From an uncultured Caryophanales bacterium (GTDB taxonomy: Bacteria > Bacillota_I > Bacilli_A > RF39 > UBA660): a stretch of DNA of 64,000 nucleotides. The translations under genes and the position numbers were made by a program. Within the stretch, counting starts at the first letter, position 1. Every line of letters starts with the position of its first letter. Below, piece after piece: positions 16,216 through 23,522 of the stretch. The notes under the pieces are model-generated. The model ran no database searches and was not told the origin of the DNA. It saw nothing but the letters and a program-made list of their open reading frames with translations. The stretch spans positions 1 through 64,000 of the forward strand of contig CANOBK010000001.1 in NCBI GenBank assembly GCA_947564265.1, read 5' to 3'.

Positions 16216-16983
16216 ATGGATATTTATTACATCATTTTCTTCTTTGTTTTGGGAACCATTCTTGGTTCTTTCTACAATGTAATTGGGTTTCGTCTACCAA
16301 AAGGGGAATCAATTTTAAAACCCAAACATTCTTATTGTCCAACTTGTAAACATTCTTTGGGAGCGTTAGAACTGATTCCTATCTTTTCTTTTCTTTTTTT
16401 GGGAGGAAAATGTAAACATTGCCGAGGAAAGATTTCTATTTTTTATCCATTTATCGAATTATTAACAGGATCATTATTTGCGGTTAGTTACTATTCTTTT
16501 GGGATGAGTTGGGATTTCGTTATCGCTCTTTCCTTAGTCAGTTTATTTAGTATCGTAATTGTCAGTGATTTAAATTATTTAATGATTCCAGATGAAGTGA
16601 CTTTTATCACCGGGATTGTGATTAGTCTTTCCATTTTAATCAAAAGTAACTTTTCCATCTTCTTACAATCTTTGGGAAGTGGAGTGCTTTTGTTTACGAT
16701 TATGTATTGTGTTATGCTACTAGGAGATTTCTTATTTAAAAAAGAAAGTCTAGGAGGAGCAGATATCAAACTTATGTTTATTGCTGGATTAGTATTAGAA
16801 CCTTTGTTAGGGGTTTGTGTGATCTTTGTTTCTAGTGTCGTTGCGTTACCCGTTTCTATTCTTCTTTATGCGATTAATAAGGAAAAAGTAATCCCGTTTG
16901 GACCGTTTATTGTATTTTCTATTTTGCTACTTTTCTTTTTAAAGGTAGATGTCAGCAGAATCTTAAGTTTGTTTCTTAGATAA
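16216..16983 (+). CDS. pilD: Prepilin peptidase (A24 family)
   Basis: A 255-residue multi-pass aspartic protease that cleaves and N-methylates type IV prepilins. The N-terminal cytoplasmic loop has both zinc-binding pairs, CPTCKHS and CKHCRGK. The catalytic aspartates are in SDLNYLMIPDE and GGADIKL (the family GxGD site with Ala in third place). About seven hydrophobic segments are visible. RBS GGGGGAG precedes the ATG. It follows pilC in the same transcript and ends at a good terminator, so this is a two-gene unit. Substrate pilins must be encoded elsewhere. Confidence 0.93.
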   Translation: MDIYYIIFFFVLGTILGSFYNVIGFRLPKGESILKPKHSYCPTCKHSLGALELIPIFSFLFLGGKCKHCRGKISIFYPFIELLTGSLFAVSYYSFGMSWDFVIALSLVSLFSIVIVSDLNYLMIPDEVTFITGIVISLSILIKSNFSIFLQSLGSGVLLFTIMYCVMLLGDFLFKKESLGGADIKLMFIAGLVLEPLLGVCVIFVSSVVALPVSILLYAINKEKVIPFGPFIVFSILLLFFLKVDVSRILSLFLR

Positions 16984-17007
16984 TTTTTTAAGAAACAGAA
17001 ATCCTAG

Positions 17008-17035
17008 GAGAAATTTTAATATTTCTCTTTTTTTT
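17008..17035 (+). terminator. Terminator of pilC-pilD
   Basis: GAGAAAT (17008-17014) pairs with ATTTCTC (17021-17027) and is followed by eight T residues. Confidence 0.75.
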
Positions 17036-17050
17036 CTAGGAAAAAATAAG

Positions 17051-17056
17051 TATAAT
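17051..17056 (+). promoter_or_regulatory. Probable -10 box of dnaB operon promoter
   Basis: A perfect TATAAT lies 25 bases before the dnaB start, just after the upstream terminator; no convincing -35 is visible. Confidence 0.4.
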
Positions 17057-17081
17057 AGAGATACAAAAGCGAGGTGGAACC

Positions 17082-18395
17082 ATGACAGAGATAGCGGTAT
17101 TGCCAGCAGATACGTATACAGTTATTAATAAAACGGTTTTAAAAGAACAGGATCGTAAAATTATTACCATGCTTTATCAACCGATTATTGGTTATGTTGC
17201 CACAAGTCTTTATTTTACATTGATTGATGATTTAGATAAGAGGGAGTTAATGAGTGATGATTTAACGCATCATCACTTAATGAGCACCATGCAGTTGAAA
17301 TTGGATCAGATTATTGTGGCTAGACAGAAATTAGAGGGAGTAGGGCTCCTAAAAGCCTATTATAAAAAGGATCATATTAATAATTTTGCTTATTTACTAT
17401 ATTCTCCAATGTCTGCTTCTGATTTTTTGAATCATCCAATCTTAAATGTTGTCTTATACAATAATTTAGGGAAAAAGGAATATGATAAGATTGTTGATTT
17501 TTTTAAAATGCCTCGTGTTAATTTAAAAGATTATCAGGATATTACAGTATCATTTAGTGATGTTTTTAGTAGTGTGTCTGGGAATGGTTATATAGAAAAC
17601 AAAGATTTAGTGAAGGAAGAAGTAGGAAAGATTCAACTTTCGGAAAAGATCGATTTTTCTATGCTGATTTCTAGTATTCCAAACAAAATGGTGAGTCCTA
17701 GATGTTTTAATCAGGAAACAAAGGATTTGATTAATGCCTTGTCTTATGCTTATAATATTGATGACCTTGCGATGCAGGGATTGGTTCGTAACAGTATCAA
17801 TGAAAAAGGATTAGTAGATAAGATGGAACTTCGAAAGAGTTGTCGGAACTTCTATCAGTTTGAAAATAGTGGGAAATTGCCAACTTTGATTTACTCAAAG
17901 CAACCAGAATATTTAAAGAATCCAGAGGGAGATCATTCTAAATGGGCAAAAATGGTATATACTTTTGAATCGGTTACTCCTTATGATTTTTTAAGAAGTA
18001 AATATAAAACGGGGGAACCTTCTCTTAGAGATTTAAAACTGATTGAAAGTTTACTTGCTGACTTGAAGATGAATCCTGGTGTTGTCAATGTTTTAATTGC
18101 CTATGTACTAAAAATTAACAATCAAAAACTATCCAAAAACTATGTGGAAACGATTGCGGGACAATGGAAACGACTGAATGTTGAAACAGTAGAAGAGGCA
18201 ATGCGTGTCAGTGAAAGAGAACATAAGAAACTAAAGAAACAATTTGAACCAAAATCTATTACTCAAAAATCTACTGTAAGAAAAGTGAAAGAGGAGACTT
18301 TACCAGATTGGTTCGATCAAAATTTAGAAAATGAAGAAATGACAGAAGAAGAAAAGAAGGAATTAGATCAAATTTTAAATTCTATTTCTTCATAA
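17082..18395 (+). CDS. dnaB: Replication initiation / helicase loading protein DnaB (Bacillus type)
   Basis: A 437-residue protein matching the Bacilli-specific DnaB, which with DnaD and DnaI loads the replicative helicase. The N-terminal winged-helix domain starts at VLPADTYTVINKTVL and contains DRKIITMLYQPIIGY; the DnaB_2/DnaD-like second domain includes the segment VTPYDFLRSKYKTGEPSLRDL and NPGVVNVLIAYVLKIN. The tail is charged. RBS GAGGTGG precedes the ATG. It is followed by a 38-residue membrane ORF and dnaI, then thrS, the same dnaB-dnaI-thrS order as in B. subtilis. This is not the E. coli DnaB helicase despite the name. Confidence 0.9.
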   Translation: MTEIAVLPADTYTVINKTVLKEQDRKIITMLYQPIIGYVATSLYFTLIDDLDKRELMSDDLTHHHLMSTMQLKLDQIIVARQKLEGVGLLKAYYKKDHINNFAYLLYSPMSASDFLNHPILNVVLYNNLGKKEYDKIVDFFKMPRVNLKDYQDITVSFSDVFSSVSGNGYIENKDLVKEEVGKIQLSEKIDFSMLISSIPNKMVSPRCFNQETKDLINALSYAYNIDDLAMQGLVRNSINEKGLVDKMELRKSCRNFYQFENSGKLPTLIYSKQPEYLKNPEGDHSKWAKMVYTFESVTPYDFLRSKYKTGEPSLRDLKLIESLLADLKMNPGVVNVLIAYVLKINNQKLSKNYVETIAGQWKRLNVETVEEAMRVSEREHKKLKKQFEPKSITQKSTVRKVKEETLPDWFDQNLENEEMTEEEKKELDQILNSISS

Positions 18396-18408
18396 AAGGA
18401 GATATAAA

Positions 18409-18525
18409 ATGGAATATAATACAAGAAGAGATGAAAGATTAGAAGCATTTCGAAAAATTTTTCTAATTTTAGGAAGTGTTACAGCATTATACTTTTTTAT
18501 CATTATGCTTGTAAATCTAAATTAA
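18409..18525 (+). CDS. Small single-span membrane protein between dnaB and dnaI, 38 aa
   Basis: A short ORF with its own strong ribosome binding site (AAGGAG, seven bases before the ATG). The product has a charged N-terminus (EYNTRRDERLEAFRK) and one hydrophobic helix of about 20 residues (FLILGSVTALYFFIIML). It begins 13 bases after dnaB and ends 13 bases before dnaI, so it is in the same transcript. I do not recognise it and B. subtilis has no gene here that I recall. The spacing and ribosome binding site argue that it is translated. A role in tethering helicase loading to the membrane is pure speculation. Confidence 0.7.
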   Translation: MEYNTRRDERLEAFRKIFLILGSVTALYFFIIMLVNLN

Positions 18526-18538
18526 AGGGGAAGTAGAT

Positions 18539-19465
18539 ATGAAAAAAATTGGAGATTTTGTAAAAATGAAGGATTCAGAGTGGAATGATTTAAAGCAAAA
18601 CTATATTAAACAGTTAAAGAATGGAAACTTTGTAGAACTTGTCAATTTGTTGAATTTAGAAGATGATGTTTTAATGCGTTATACTTCTTCTTTAGAGACT
18701 GCAGCTGAAGAATTTCGTCATTGTAAAAATTGTCCAGGACTTTCAAATTGTAAAAATGAGGTGAAGGGATATTTGTATACACCAAAGAAGGTAGAGAATG
18801 ATGTTATGTTTGAATATGTCGCTTGTTCTTATCAAAACCAAAAAGAGAAATCAGAAGCTTATCAGAAAAATATGATGCTATTTGAAACTCCTTCGACTAT
18901 TCGGGAAGCATCTTTTCAAAATACGAACCGTGATGATCGAAATCGCTTGGAACTTAGTAAATACTTTAAAGAATTTATTGATCAATATGAATCTTCTAAG
19001 AATCCAAAAGGAATCTATCTACATGGGAACTTTGGAACGGGAAAAACCTATTTGATTGCGGCTTTATTCAATGAACTAGCTAAAAAGAATGTGAAAAGTG
19101 CTATTGTTTACGTTCCAGAATTTTTACGGCAATTAAAAGCTTCCTTTCAAACGGATTATAATGAAAAATATGATTATATTAAGACTGTTCCTTTATTATT
19201 ACTAGATGATATTGGAGCAGAAAATTTAACTTCCTGGGCGAGAGATGAAATACTAGGAACTCTTCTTCAGTACCGAATGGAAGAAAATTTACCAACTTTT
19301 TTTACCTCCAACCTTGATTTAAAACAATTGGAAGAACATTTTTCATCTACCAATAGTGGAGTGGAAAAATTAAAAGCACGTCGGATTATTGAACGAATTA
19401 GTTATATGTCGAGGGAATTTAAATTGACCAGTAAAAACCGTCGAGTAGAAAAAGATAAAGTGTAA
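18539..19465 (+). CDS. dnaI: Helicase loader DnaI
   Basis: A 308-residue AAA+ ATPase that delivers the replicative helicase. The N-terminal zinc-binding region shows CKNCPGLSNC; the AAA+ domain has Walker A GNFGTGKT (163-170), Walker B LLLLDDIG, and sensor I FFTSNLD, with an Arg-rich C-terminus. RBS GGGGAAG precedes the ATG. It is the last gene of the dnaB unit; the thrS promoter and T-box leader begin right after its stop. Family and function are firm from context and motifs. Confidence 0.95.
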   Translation: MKKIGDFVKMKDSEWNDLKQNYIKQLKNGNFVELVNLLNLEDDVLMRYTSSLETAAEEFRHCKNCPGLSNCKNEVKGYLYTPKKVENDVMFEYVACSYQNQKEKSEAYQKNMMLFETPSTIREASFQNTNRDDRNRLELSKYFKEFIDQYESSKNPKGIYLHGNFGTGKTYLIAALFNELAKKNVKSAIVYVPEFLRQLKASFQTDYNEKYDYIKTVPLLLLDDIGAENLTSWARDEILGTLLQYRMEENLPTFFTSNLDLKQLEEHFSSTNSGVEKLKARRIIERISYMSREFKLTSKNRRVEKDKV

Positions 19466-19468
19466 TAA

Positions 19469-19496
19469 TTGACAAATTGAAAAAATATGCTATGAT
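19469..19496 (+). promoter_or_regulatory. σA promoter of the thrS leader
   Basis: Perfect TTGACA (19469-19474), 16 bases, TATGAT (19491-19496) preceded by TGc (extended -10). It starts right after the dnaI stop codon. Confidence 0.85.
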
Positions 19497-19502
19497 TATA
19501 GT

Positions 19503-19716
19503 ATCGACTGAAAGAAAGCGATAAAGAAAGACATGAGAAACAGAAGGACTGCCTAGAGACCTTGCGGTTGGTGAAAGCAAGGAAGGATTTTGTTTTTTAC
19601 TACTTTCGAGTTGGCCTTAATAGGACCCCGGTGAAATACCGTTATCAAAATCAAGTAAAAAATGGATGGTACCGTGTTTATGCACTCCTGTTAGAAATAA
19701 CAGGAGTTTTTCTTTT
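19503..19716 (+). promoter_or_regulatory. T-box leader of thrS (specifier ACU)
   Basis: A canonical transcriptional T-box. The Stem I distal motif GGTTGGTG (19566-19573) is flanked by CCTTGC/GCAAGG. On the 3' side of Stem I two ACT triplets (19599-19604) before TTTCGAGT can serve as threonine specifier. The T-box motif ATGGATGGTACCGTG is at 19662-19676, and a nine-pair terminator (19684-19692 with 19699-19707) is followed by a T-rich run. Uncharged tRNA-Thr should stabilise the antiterminator and switch on thrS. The 296-base gap between dnaI and thrS is filled by this element. Confidence 0.93.
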
Positions 19717-19760
19717 TTAGAAAATAGGGAATATCCATAAGAATTAAAGGAGAGAGAATT

Positions 19761-21530
19761 ATGATTAATATGAAAGAAAATGAAAAATTAAGTATTTTAA
19801 ATCATTCTTGTGCTCATTTATTAGCACAAGCAGTCAAACATTTATATCCACAAGCAAAGTTTTGGGTAGGACCAGTAATAGAAGATGGCTTCTATTATGA
19901 TATTGATTTAGATGGGGAAGTCATCAAAGAAGAAGATTTAGCAGTTATTGAAAAAGAAATGAAGAAGTGTGCGAAAGATGGGAAAAGAATCATTCGTGAA
20001 GAAATTTCTAAAAAAGATGCTTTAGAAAAATTCAAGGATGACCCCTATAAAATCGATCTAATCAATCGAATGGATGAAAGTGAAACTATAATTAGTTGTT
20101 ATACGCAAGGGGATTTTACAGACCTTTGTCGCGGGCCTCATGTAGAAACAACCAAAGAGTTGAAACATTTTAAACTCTTAAAAGTAAGTGGTGCCTATTG
20201 GAAAGGGGACGCTAAAAATAAAATGCTTCAAAGAATCTATGGAGTATGTTATGAAAATGAAGAGGATTTAGAAGAACATTTAAAATTAATAGAAGAGGCA
20301 AAACAAAGAGATCACAGAAAAATAGGAAAAGATTTAGATATTTTTATGTCTCATGATTTAGTTGGTAAAGGAATGCCTCTATGGTTACCGAATGGTGCAC
20401 TGATTCGTAAACAACTTGAAAACTATATTTATGAAAAAGAAAGAAAACTAGGATACCATCATGTTTATACTCCATGTGTTGGAACCGTTGATTTATATAA
20501 AACTTCTGGTCACTGGGATCACTATAAAGAAAATATGTTCCCATCTATGAAAGTGGATGAAGAGGAATTTGTTCTTCGTCCTATGAACTGTCCACATCAT
20601 ATGTTAGTTTATGGAAATAGCCTACATTCTTATCGTGATTTACCAATTCGTATTGGGGAATTTGCGACAGACTTTAGATATGAGGCAAGCGGGGCGGTAA
20701 AAGGATTAGAACGTGTTAGATGCATGTGTCAAAATGATGCACACCTTTTTGTAACGCCAGAACAAATTGGGGAAGAGTTTAAAAAAGTGGTTTCCTTAAT
20801 TTTAGATGTTTATCATGATTTTGGACTTGAAAATTATAGTTTCCGTTTATCTCTGCGTGATAAGGAAGACAAAGAAAAATACTTTGATGATGATAAAATG
20901 TGGGATGAAGCAGAAAACAAACTTCGTGAAGTGCTAAATGAATTAGGTGTCGATTATTTTGAAGCAGTTGGGGAAGCAGCATTCTATGGACCAAAATTGG
21001 ATGTAGAAGTAAAACCTGCTGTTGGACCAGAAGTAACACTTTCTACTTGTCAATTAGATTTCCTATTACCAAGAAGATTTGATTTAAGTTATATTGATAA
21101 GGATGGAAGTAGACAGGTTCCAGTTGTTTTACATAGAGCGATATTTGGTACTTTTGATCGATTTACTGCCTTTATCTTAGAAGAAACAAAAGGAAGTCTA
21201 CCATCTTGGTTAGCACCAGTTCAAGTAAATGTAATTCCAGTTAATAATGAATATCATTTAGATTATGCTAGTGAAATTAAAGAACTTCTCGAAAATGAAG
21301 GTATTAGAGTAGAAGTAGATGGAAGAAACGAAAAACTTGGATATAAGATGAGAGAAAGTACAATCAGAAAAATACCATTTAGCTTAATCTTAGGAAATAG
21401 CGAAAGAGATAATCAGACAATTAGTTATCGTATCTATGGTAGAGAAGAAACAACAACTGTTTCTAAAGAAGAATTTATAAAATATATAAAAGAAGTGGTT
21501 GATACAAAGAAATTAAATCGAGATTTGTAA
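19761..21530 (+). CDS. thrS: Threonyl-tRNA synthetase, lacking the TGS domain
   Basis: A 589-residue class II synthetase. It begins directly with the editing domain (HSCAHLLAQ, His15/His19 of the HxxxH motif; later DLCRGPHV and KLLKVSGAYWKG), then the catalytic core with RPMNCPHHM, RYEASGA and the motif 3 segment VVLHRAIFGTFDRF, and the anticodon-binding domain from about residue 490. The ~60-residue N-terminal TGS domain of the B. subtilis enzyme is absent, and the good RBS (AAAGGAG) at this ATG shows it is not missed upstream, where the T-box terminator lies. Regulated by the T-box leader. Confidence 0.95.
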   Translation: MINMKENEKLSILNHSCAHLLAQAVKHLYPQAKFWVGPVIEDGFYYDIDLDGEVIKEEDLAVIEKEMKKCAKDGKRIIREEISKKDALEKFKDDPYKIDLINRMDESETIISCYTQGDFTDLCRGPHVETTKELKHFKLLKVSGAYWKGDAKNKMLQRIYGVCYENEEDLEEHLKLIEEAKQRDHRKIGKDLDIFMSHDLVGKGMPLWLPNGALIRKQLENYIYEKERKLGYHHVYTPCVGTVDLYKTSGHWDHYKENMFPSMKVDEEEFVLRPMNCPHHMLVYGNSLHSYRDLPIRIGEFATDFRYEASGAVKGLERVRCMCQNDAHLFVTPEQIGEEFKKVVSLILDVYHDFGLENYSFRLSLRDKEDKEKYFDDDKMWDEAENKLREVLNELGVDYFEAVGEAAFYGPKLDVEVKPAVGPEVTLSTCQLDFLLPRRFDLSYIDKDGSRQVPVVLHRAIFGTFDRFTAFILEETKGSLPSWLAPVQVNVIPVNNEYHLDYASEIKELLENEGIRVEVDGRNEKLGYKMRESTIRKIPFSLILGNSERDNQTISYRIYGREETTTVSKEEFIKYIKEVVDTKKLNRDL

Positions 21531-21551
21531 GAGATATTTTATTAGTAGAAG

Positions 21552-21577
21552 GAGTGGTAAATGCCACTCTTTTTTTC
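21552..21577 (+). terminator. Terminator of thrS
   Basis: GAGTGG (21552-21557) pairs with CCACTC (21564-21569) over a six-base loop, followed by eight T residues. Confidence 0.75.
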
Positions 21578-21583
21578 ATGAAA

Positions 21584-21606
21584 GTAAATATTTACAGCAG
21601 TTTACA
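21584..21606. repeat. Palindrome and 10-bp direct repeat upstream of mraZ
   Basis: A perfect 12-base palindrome, GTAAATATTTAC (21584-21595), overlaps the first of two TTTACA units spaced exactly ten bases apart (21591 and 21601). It lies between the thrS terminator and the mraZ -10, so it could be an operator. No known factor is assigned. Confidence 0.35.
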
Positions 21607-21662
21607 ACCGAAGATAAAGAAATCAAGGTTTTATATTTACTTTATACCCTTATTAATAGTAA

Positions 21663-21700
21663 TATAATGGTAGGTAGTGGTTGATAATGGTGAAAAGTGG
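21663..21700 (+). promoter_or_regulatory. mraZ promoter -10 and candidate MraZ operator (four direct repeats)
   Basis: A TATAAT (21663-21668) runs into four direct repeats WARTGG with an exact 10-base period: 21665-21670, 21675-21680, 21685-21690 and 21695-21700. MraZ of other bacteria binds such tandem GTG/TGGG-type boxes, one helical turn apart, upstream of its own gene. Here the boxes cover the stretch from the -10 to the ribosome binding site, so binding would repress mraZ-rsmH-ftsL. Confidence 0.65.
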
Positions 21701-21709
21701 GGGATATTT

Positions 21710-22150
21710 ATGTTAATGGGAGAGTATCATCATACAATTGATGATAAAGGTAGAATTTTTGTTCCAGCGAAGTTTCGTCCAGAACTTGGGGAACAATTTG
21801 TTGTAACAAGAGGATTAGAATCATGCTTATTTGTTTATTCCATGAGTGAGTGGAATAAGATTGTAAGTAAGTTAAACACTCTTCCATTTACCAAACAAAG
21901 TGTCCGCAACTTTTCCAGATTTTTCTTATCAGGCGCTACAATTGTTGAATTAGACAAGCAGGGACGTATTAATATCACATCACCATTAACTACCTACGCA
22001 TCCTTAGAAAAGGAATGTATCATTATCGGTGTAGGAGAACGTCTTGAAATATGGAATGAAAAGGCTTGGAACGAATTTTTGGATAACAATATAGATGATA
22101 TGTCTATGATTGCTGAAGATTTATTTTCCCAAGGAATAGACGGGGTGTAG
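21710..22150 (+). CDS. mraZ: Transcriptional regulator MraZ
   Basis: A 146-residue SpoVT/AbrB-fold regulator that controls the division and cell wall cluster. Two tandem MraZ motifs are visible: the first in GEYHHTIDDKGRIFVPAKFR, the second in IVELDKQGRINITSPLTTYA, each with the DxxGR core. The ATG at 21710 is preferred because the family starts M(F/L)MGEY and the GTGGGGGAT ribosome binding site precedes it; an upstream in-frame ATG is inside the operator repeats. It heads mraZ-rsmH-ftsL, followed by pbpB. The likely operator is the four-repeat array just upstream. Confidence 0.93.
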   Translation: MLMGEYHHTIDDKGRIFVPAKFRPELGEQFVVTRGLESCLFVYSMSEWNKIVSKLNTLPFTKQSVRNFSRFFLSGATIVELDKQGRINITSPLTTYASLEKECIIIGVGERLEIWNEKAWNEFLDNNIDDMSMIAEDLFSQGIDGV

Positions 22151-22153
22151 GAT

Positions 22154-23077
22154 ATGCATATTAGTGTATTGCTTCAAGAATCTATCGATAGTTTAAACAT
22201 CAAAGAGGATGGTATTTATGTGGATTGTACGTTAGGATATGCGGGTCATTCGGGTGAAATATTAAAGAGAATAAAAAGGGGTTCACTTTTCGCCTTTGAC
22301 CAAGATCAAACTGCCATTGATTACTCGAAACAGAAACTAGAGAAAATTGGGTCTAATTTTACAATTATAAAGAGTAATTTCTCTTTTTTGAAAGAAAAAC
22401 TCCAGGAATTGGGAGTAGAAAAAGTAGATGGAATCTTATTTGATCTTGGGGTCAGTTCCCCACAACTTGATGATGCTGAAAGAGGATTTAGTTTTCATCA
22501 AGATGCAAGACTCGATATGAGAATGGACAGAGAACAAGAACTTTCTGCTTATGAAGTAGTCAATCAATACTCAGAAAAAGAACTAGCTACTATCTTCTTC
22601 CGATATGGAGAAGAAAAATATTCTAATAGTATCGCAAAAAATATTGTGAAATCGCGAAACACTAAACCAATTGAAACGACTTTAGAATTAGTAGAAGTAA
22701 TTAAACATTCAGTTCCAGAAAAATATAGTCGTGAAAAACATCCTGCTAGGAAAGTATTTCAAGCGATTCGAATTGAGGTAAATCACGAGTTAGAAATCCT
22801 AGAACAGAGCTTAATAGATGCGATGAGTATGTTAAAAGAGAATGGTAGACTTTGTGTAATCACTTTCCATTCCTTGGAAGATCGAATTGTAAAAAATCTA
22901 TTTAGGTCTGTGACTGAAATAGATCAAAAAGTAAAAGGATTACCTGTTATTCCCGAAAAATATTTACCAGACTATCAGCTAATTACTAATAAAGCAATTA
23001 GTCCAAGAAAAGAAGAATTAGAAGTAAATGATCGCAGTCGTTCTTCAAAATTGCGAGTGATTGAAAAAATAAAATAG
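22154..23077 (+). CDS. rsmH: 16S rRNA (cytosine(1402)-N4)-methyltransferase RsmH
   Basis: A 307-residue SAM-dependent methyltransferase (formerly MraW). The conserved segments are HISVLLQESIDSL, the SAM site DCTLGYAGHSGEIL, the family signature FDLGVSSPQLDD with ERGFSFHQDARLDMRMD, and CVITFHSLEDRIVK. The C-terminal NDRSRSSKLRV is typical. It starts three bases after mraZ, with RBS GGGGTG inside the mraZ end, so the two are coupled. Length and order (mraZ-rsmH-ftsL) are standard for Firmicutes. Confidence 0.96.
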   Translation: MHISVLLQESIDSLNIKEDGIYVDCTLGYAGHSGEILKRIKRGSLFAFDQDQTAIDYSKQKLEKIGSNFTIIKSNFSFLKEKLQELGVEKVDGILFDLGVSSPQLDDAERGFSFHQDARLDMRMDREQELSAYEVVNQYSEKELATIFFRYGEEKYSNSIAKNIVKSRNTKPIETTLELVEVIKHSVPEKYSREKHPARKVFQAIRIEVNHELEILEQSLIDAMSMLKENGRLCVITFHSLEDRIVKNLFRSVTEIDQKVKGLPVIPEKYLPDYQLITNKAISPRKEELEVNDRSRSSKLRVIEKIK

Positions 23078-23107
23078 GATAAAAAGAATAGAGGAGAGTT
23101 GAATTTT

Positions 23108-23401
23108 ATGAGAAAAGTAAAGAAAAGGTTAAAGATGTCTAAATTTGAACGTTTAATTTATGCTTTTACAATTGTAATGGTGATTGCACTACCATTTGCT
23201 TTAGTTTTCTCTCAAGCTACACTTTCAGAAATTAATTTTGAAGTAGAGAAAATGAACAAAAAAATAAGTGTTCAAGAAAAGAAAAATGAAAGCTTGACCA
23301 TGAAAATCAACGAACTTGCTTCTTTAGATAAAATTCAAGAGGTTGCTAAAGAACAAGGATTAACCTACAATAATAATAATATTAAAACAATTGCAGAATA
23401 G
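23108..23401 (+). CDS. ftsL: Cell division protein FtsL
   Basis: A 97-residue single-span division protein. A basic cytoplasmic N-terminus (residues 1-18) is followed by one membrane helix (IYAFTIVMVIALPFALVFSQ) and an extracytoplasmic coiled coil with heptad hydrophobics (about 45-85), as in FtsL/DivIC. The ATG at 23108 is chosen over an upstream TTG because GAGGAGAG is correctly spaced for it. Sequence similarity within this family is low, so the call rests on topology, size and position between rsmH and pbpB. It ends at a short terminator. Confidence 0.85.
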   Translation: MRKVKKRLKMSKFERLIYAFTIVMVIALPFALVFSQATLSEINFEVEKMNKKISVQEKKNESLTMKINELASLDKIQEVAKEQGLTYNNNNIKTIAE

Positions 23402-23420
23402 CCATAGGCTATTTTTTTTC
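23398..23420 (+). terminator. Terminator after ftsL
   Basis: ATAGCC (23398-23403) pairs with GGCTAT (23407-23412) over a three-base loop, followed by T8. It overlaps the ftsL stop codon and separates mraZ-rsmH-ftsL from pbpB. Confidence 0.7.
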
Positions 23421-23450
23421 TGTCAATTCTCAGTTTTCACTGGAAATTAT

Positions 23451-23479
23451 TTGAAAATGAAGGGTAGAATTGCTATAAT
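23451..23479 (+). promoter_or_regulatory. σA promoter of pbpB
   Basis: TTGAAA (23451-23456), 17 bases, TGcTATAAT (TATAAT at 23474-23479). It excludes upstream in-frame starts and supports the ATG at 23523. Confidence 0.8.
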
Positions 23480-23522
23480 TAGAATGGAAAGTAAAAAGAG
23501 AATCCAGAAGGTGGGTGATTCT

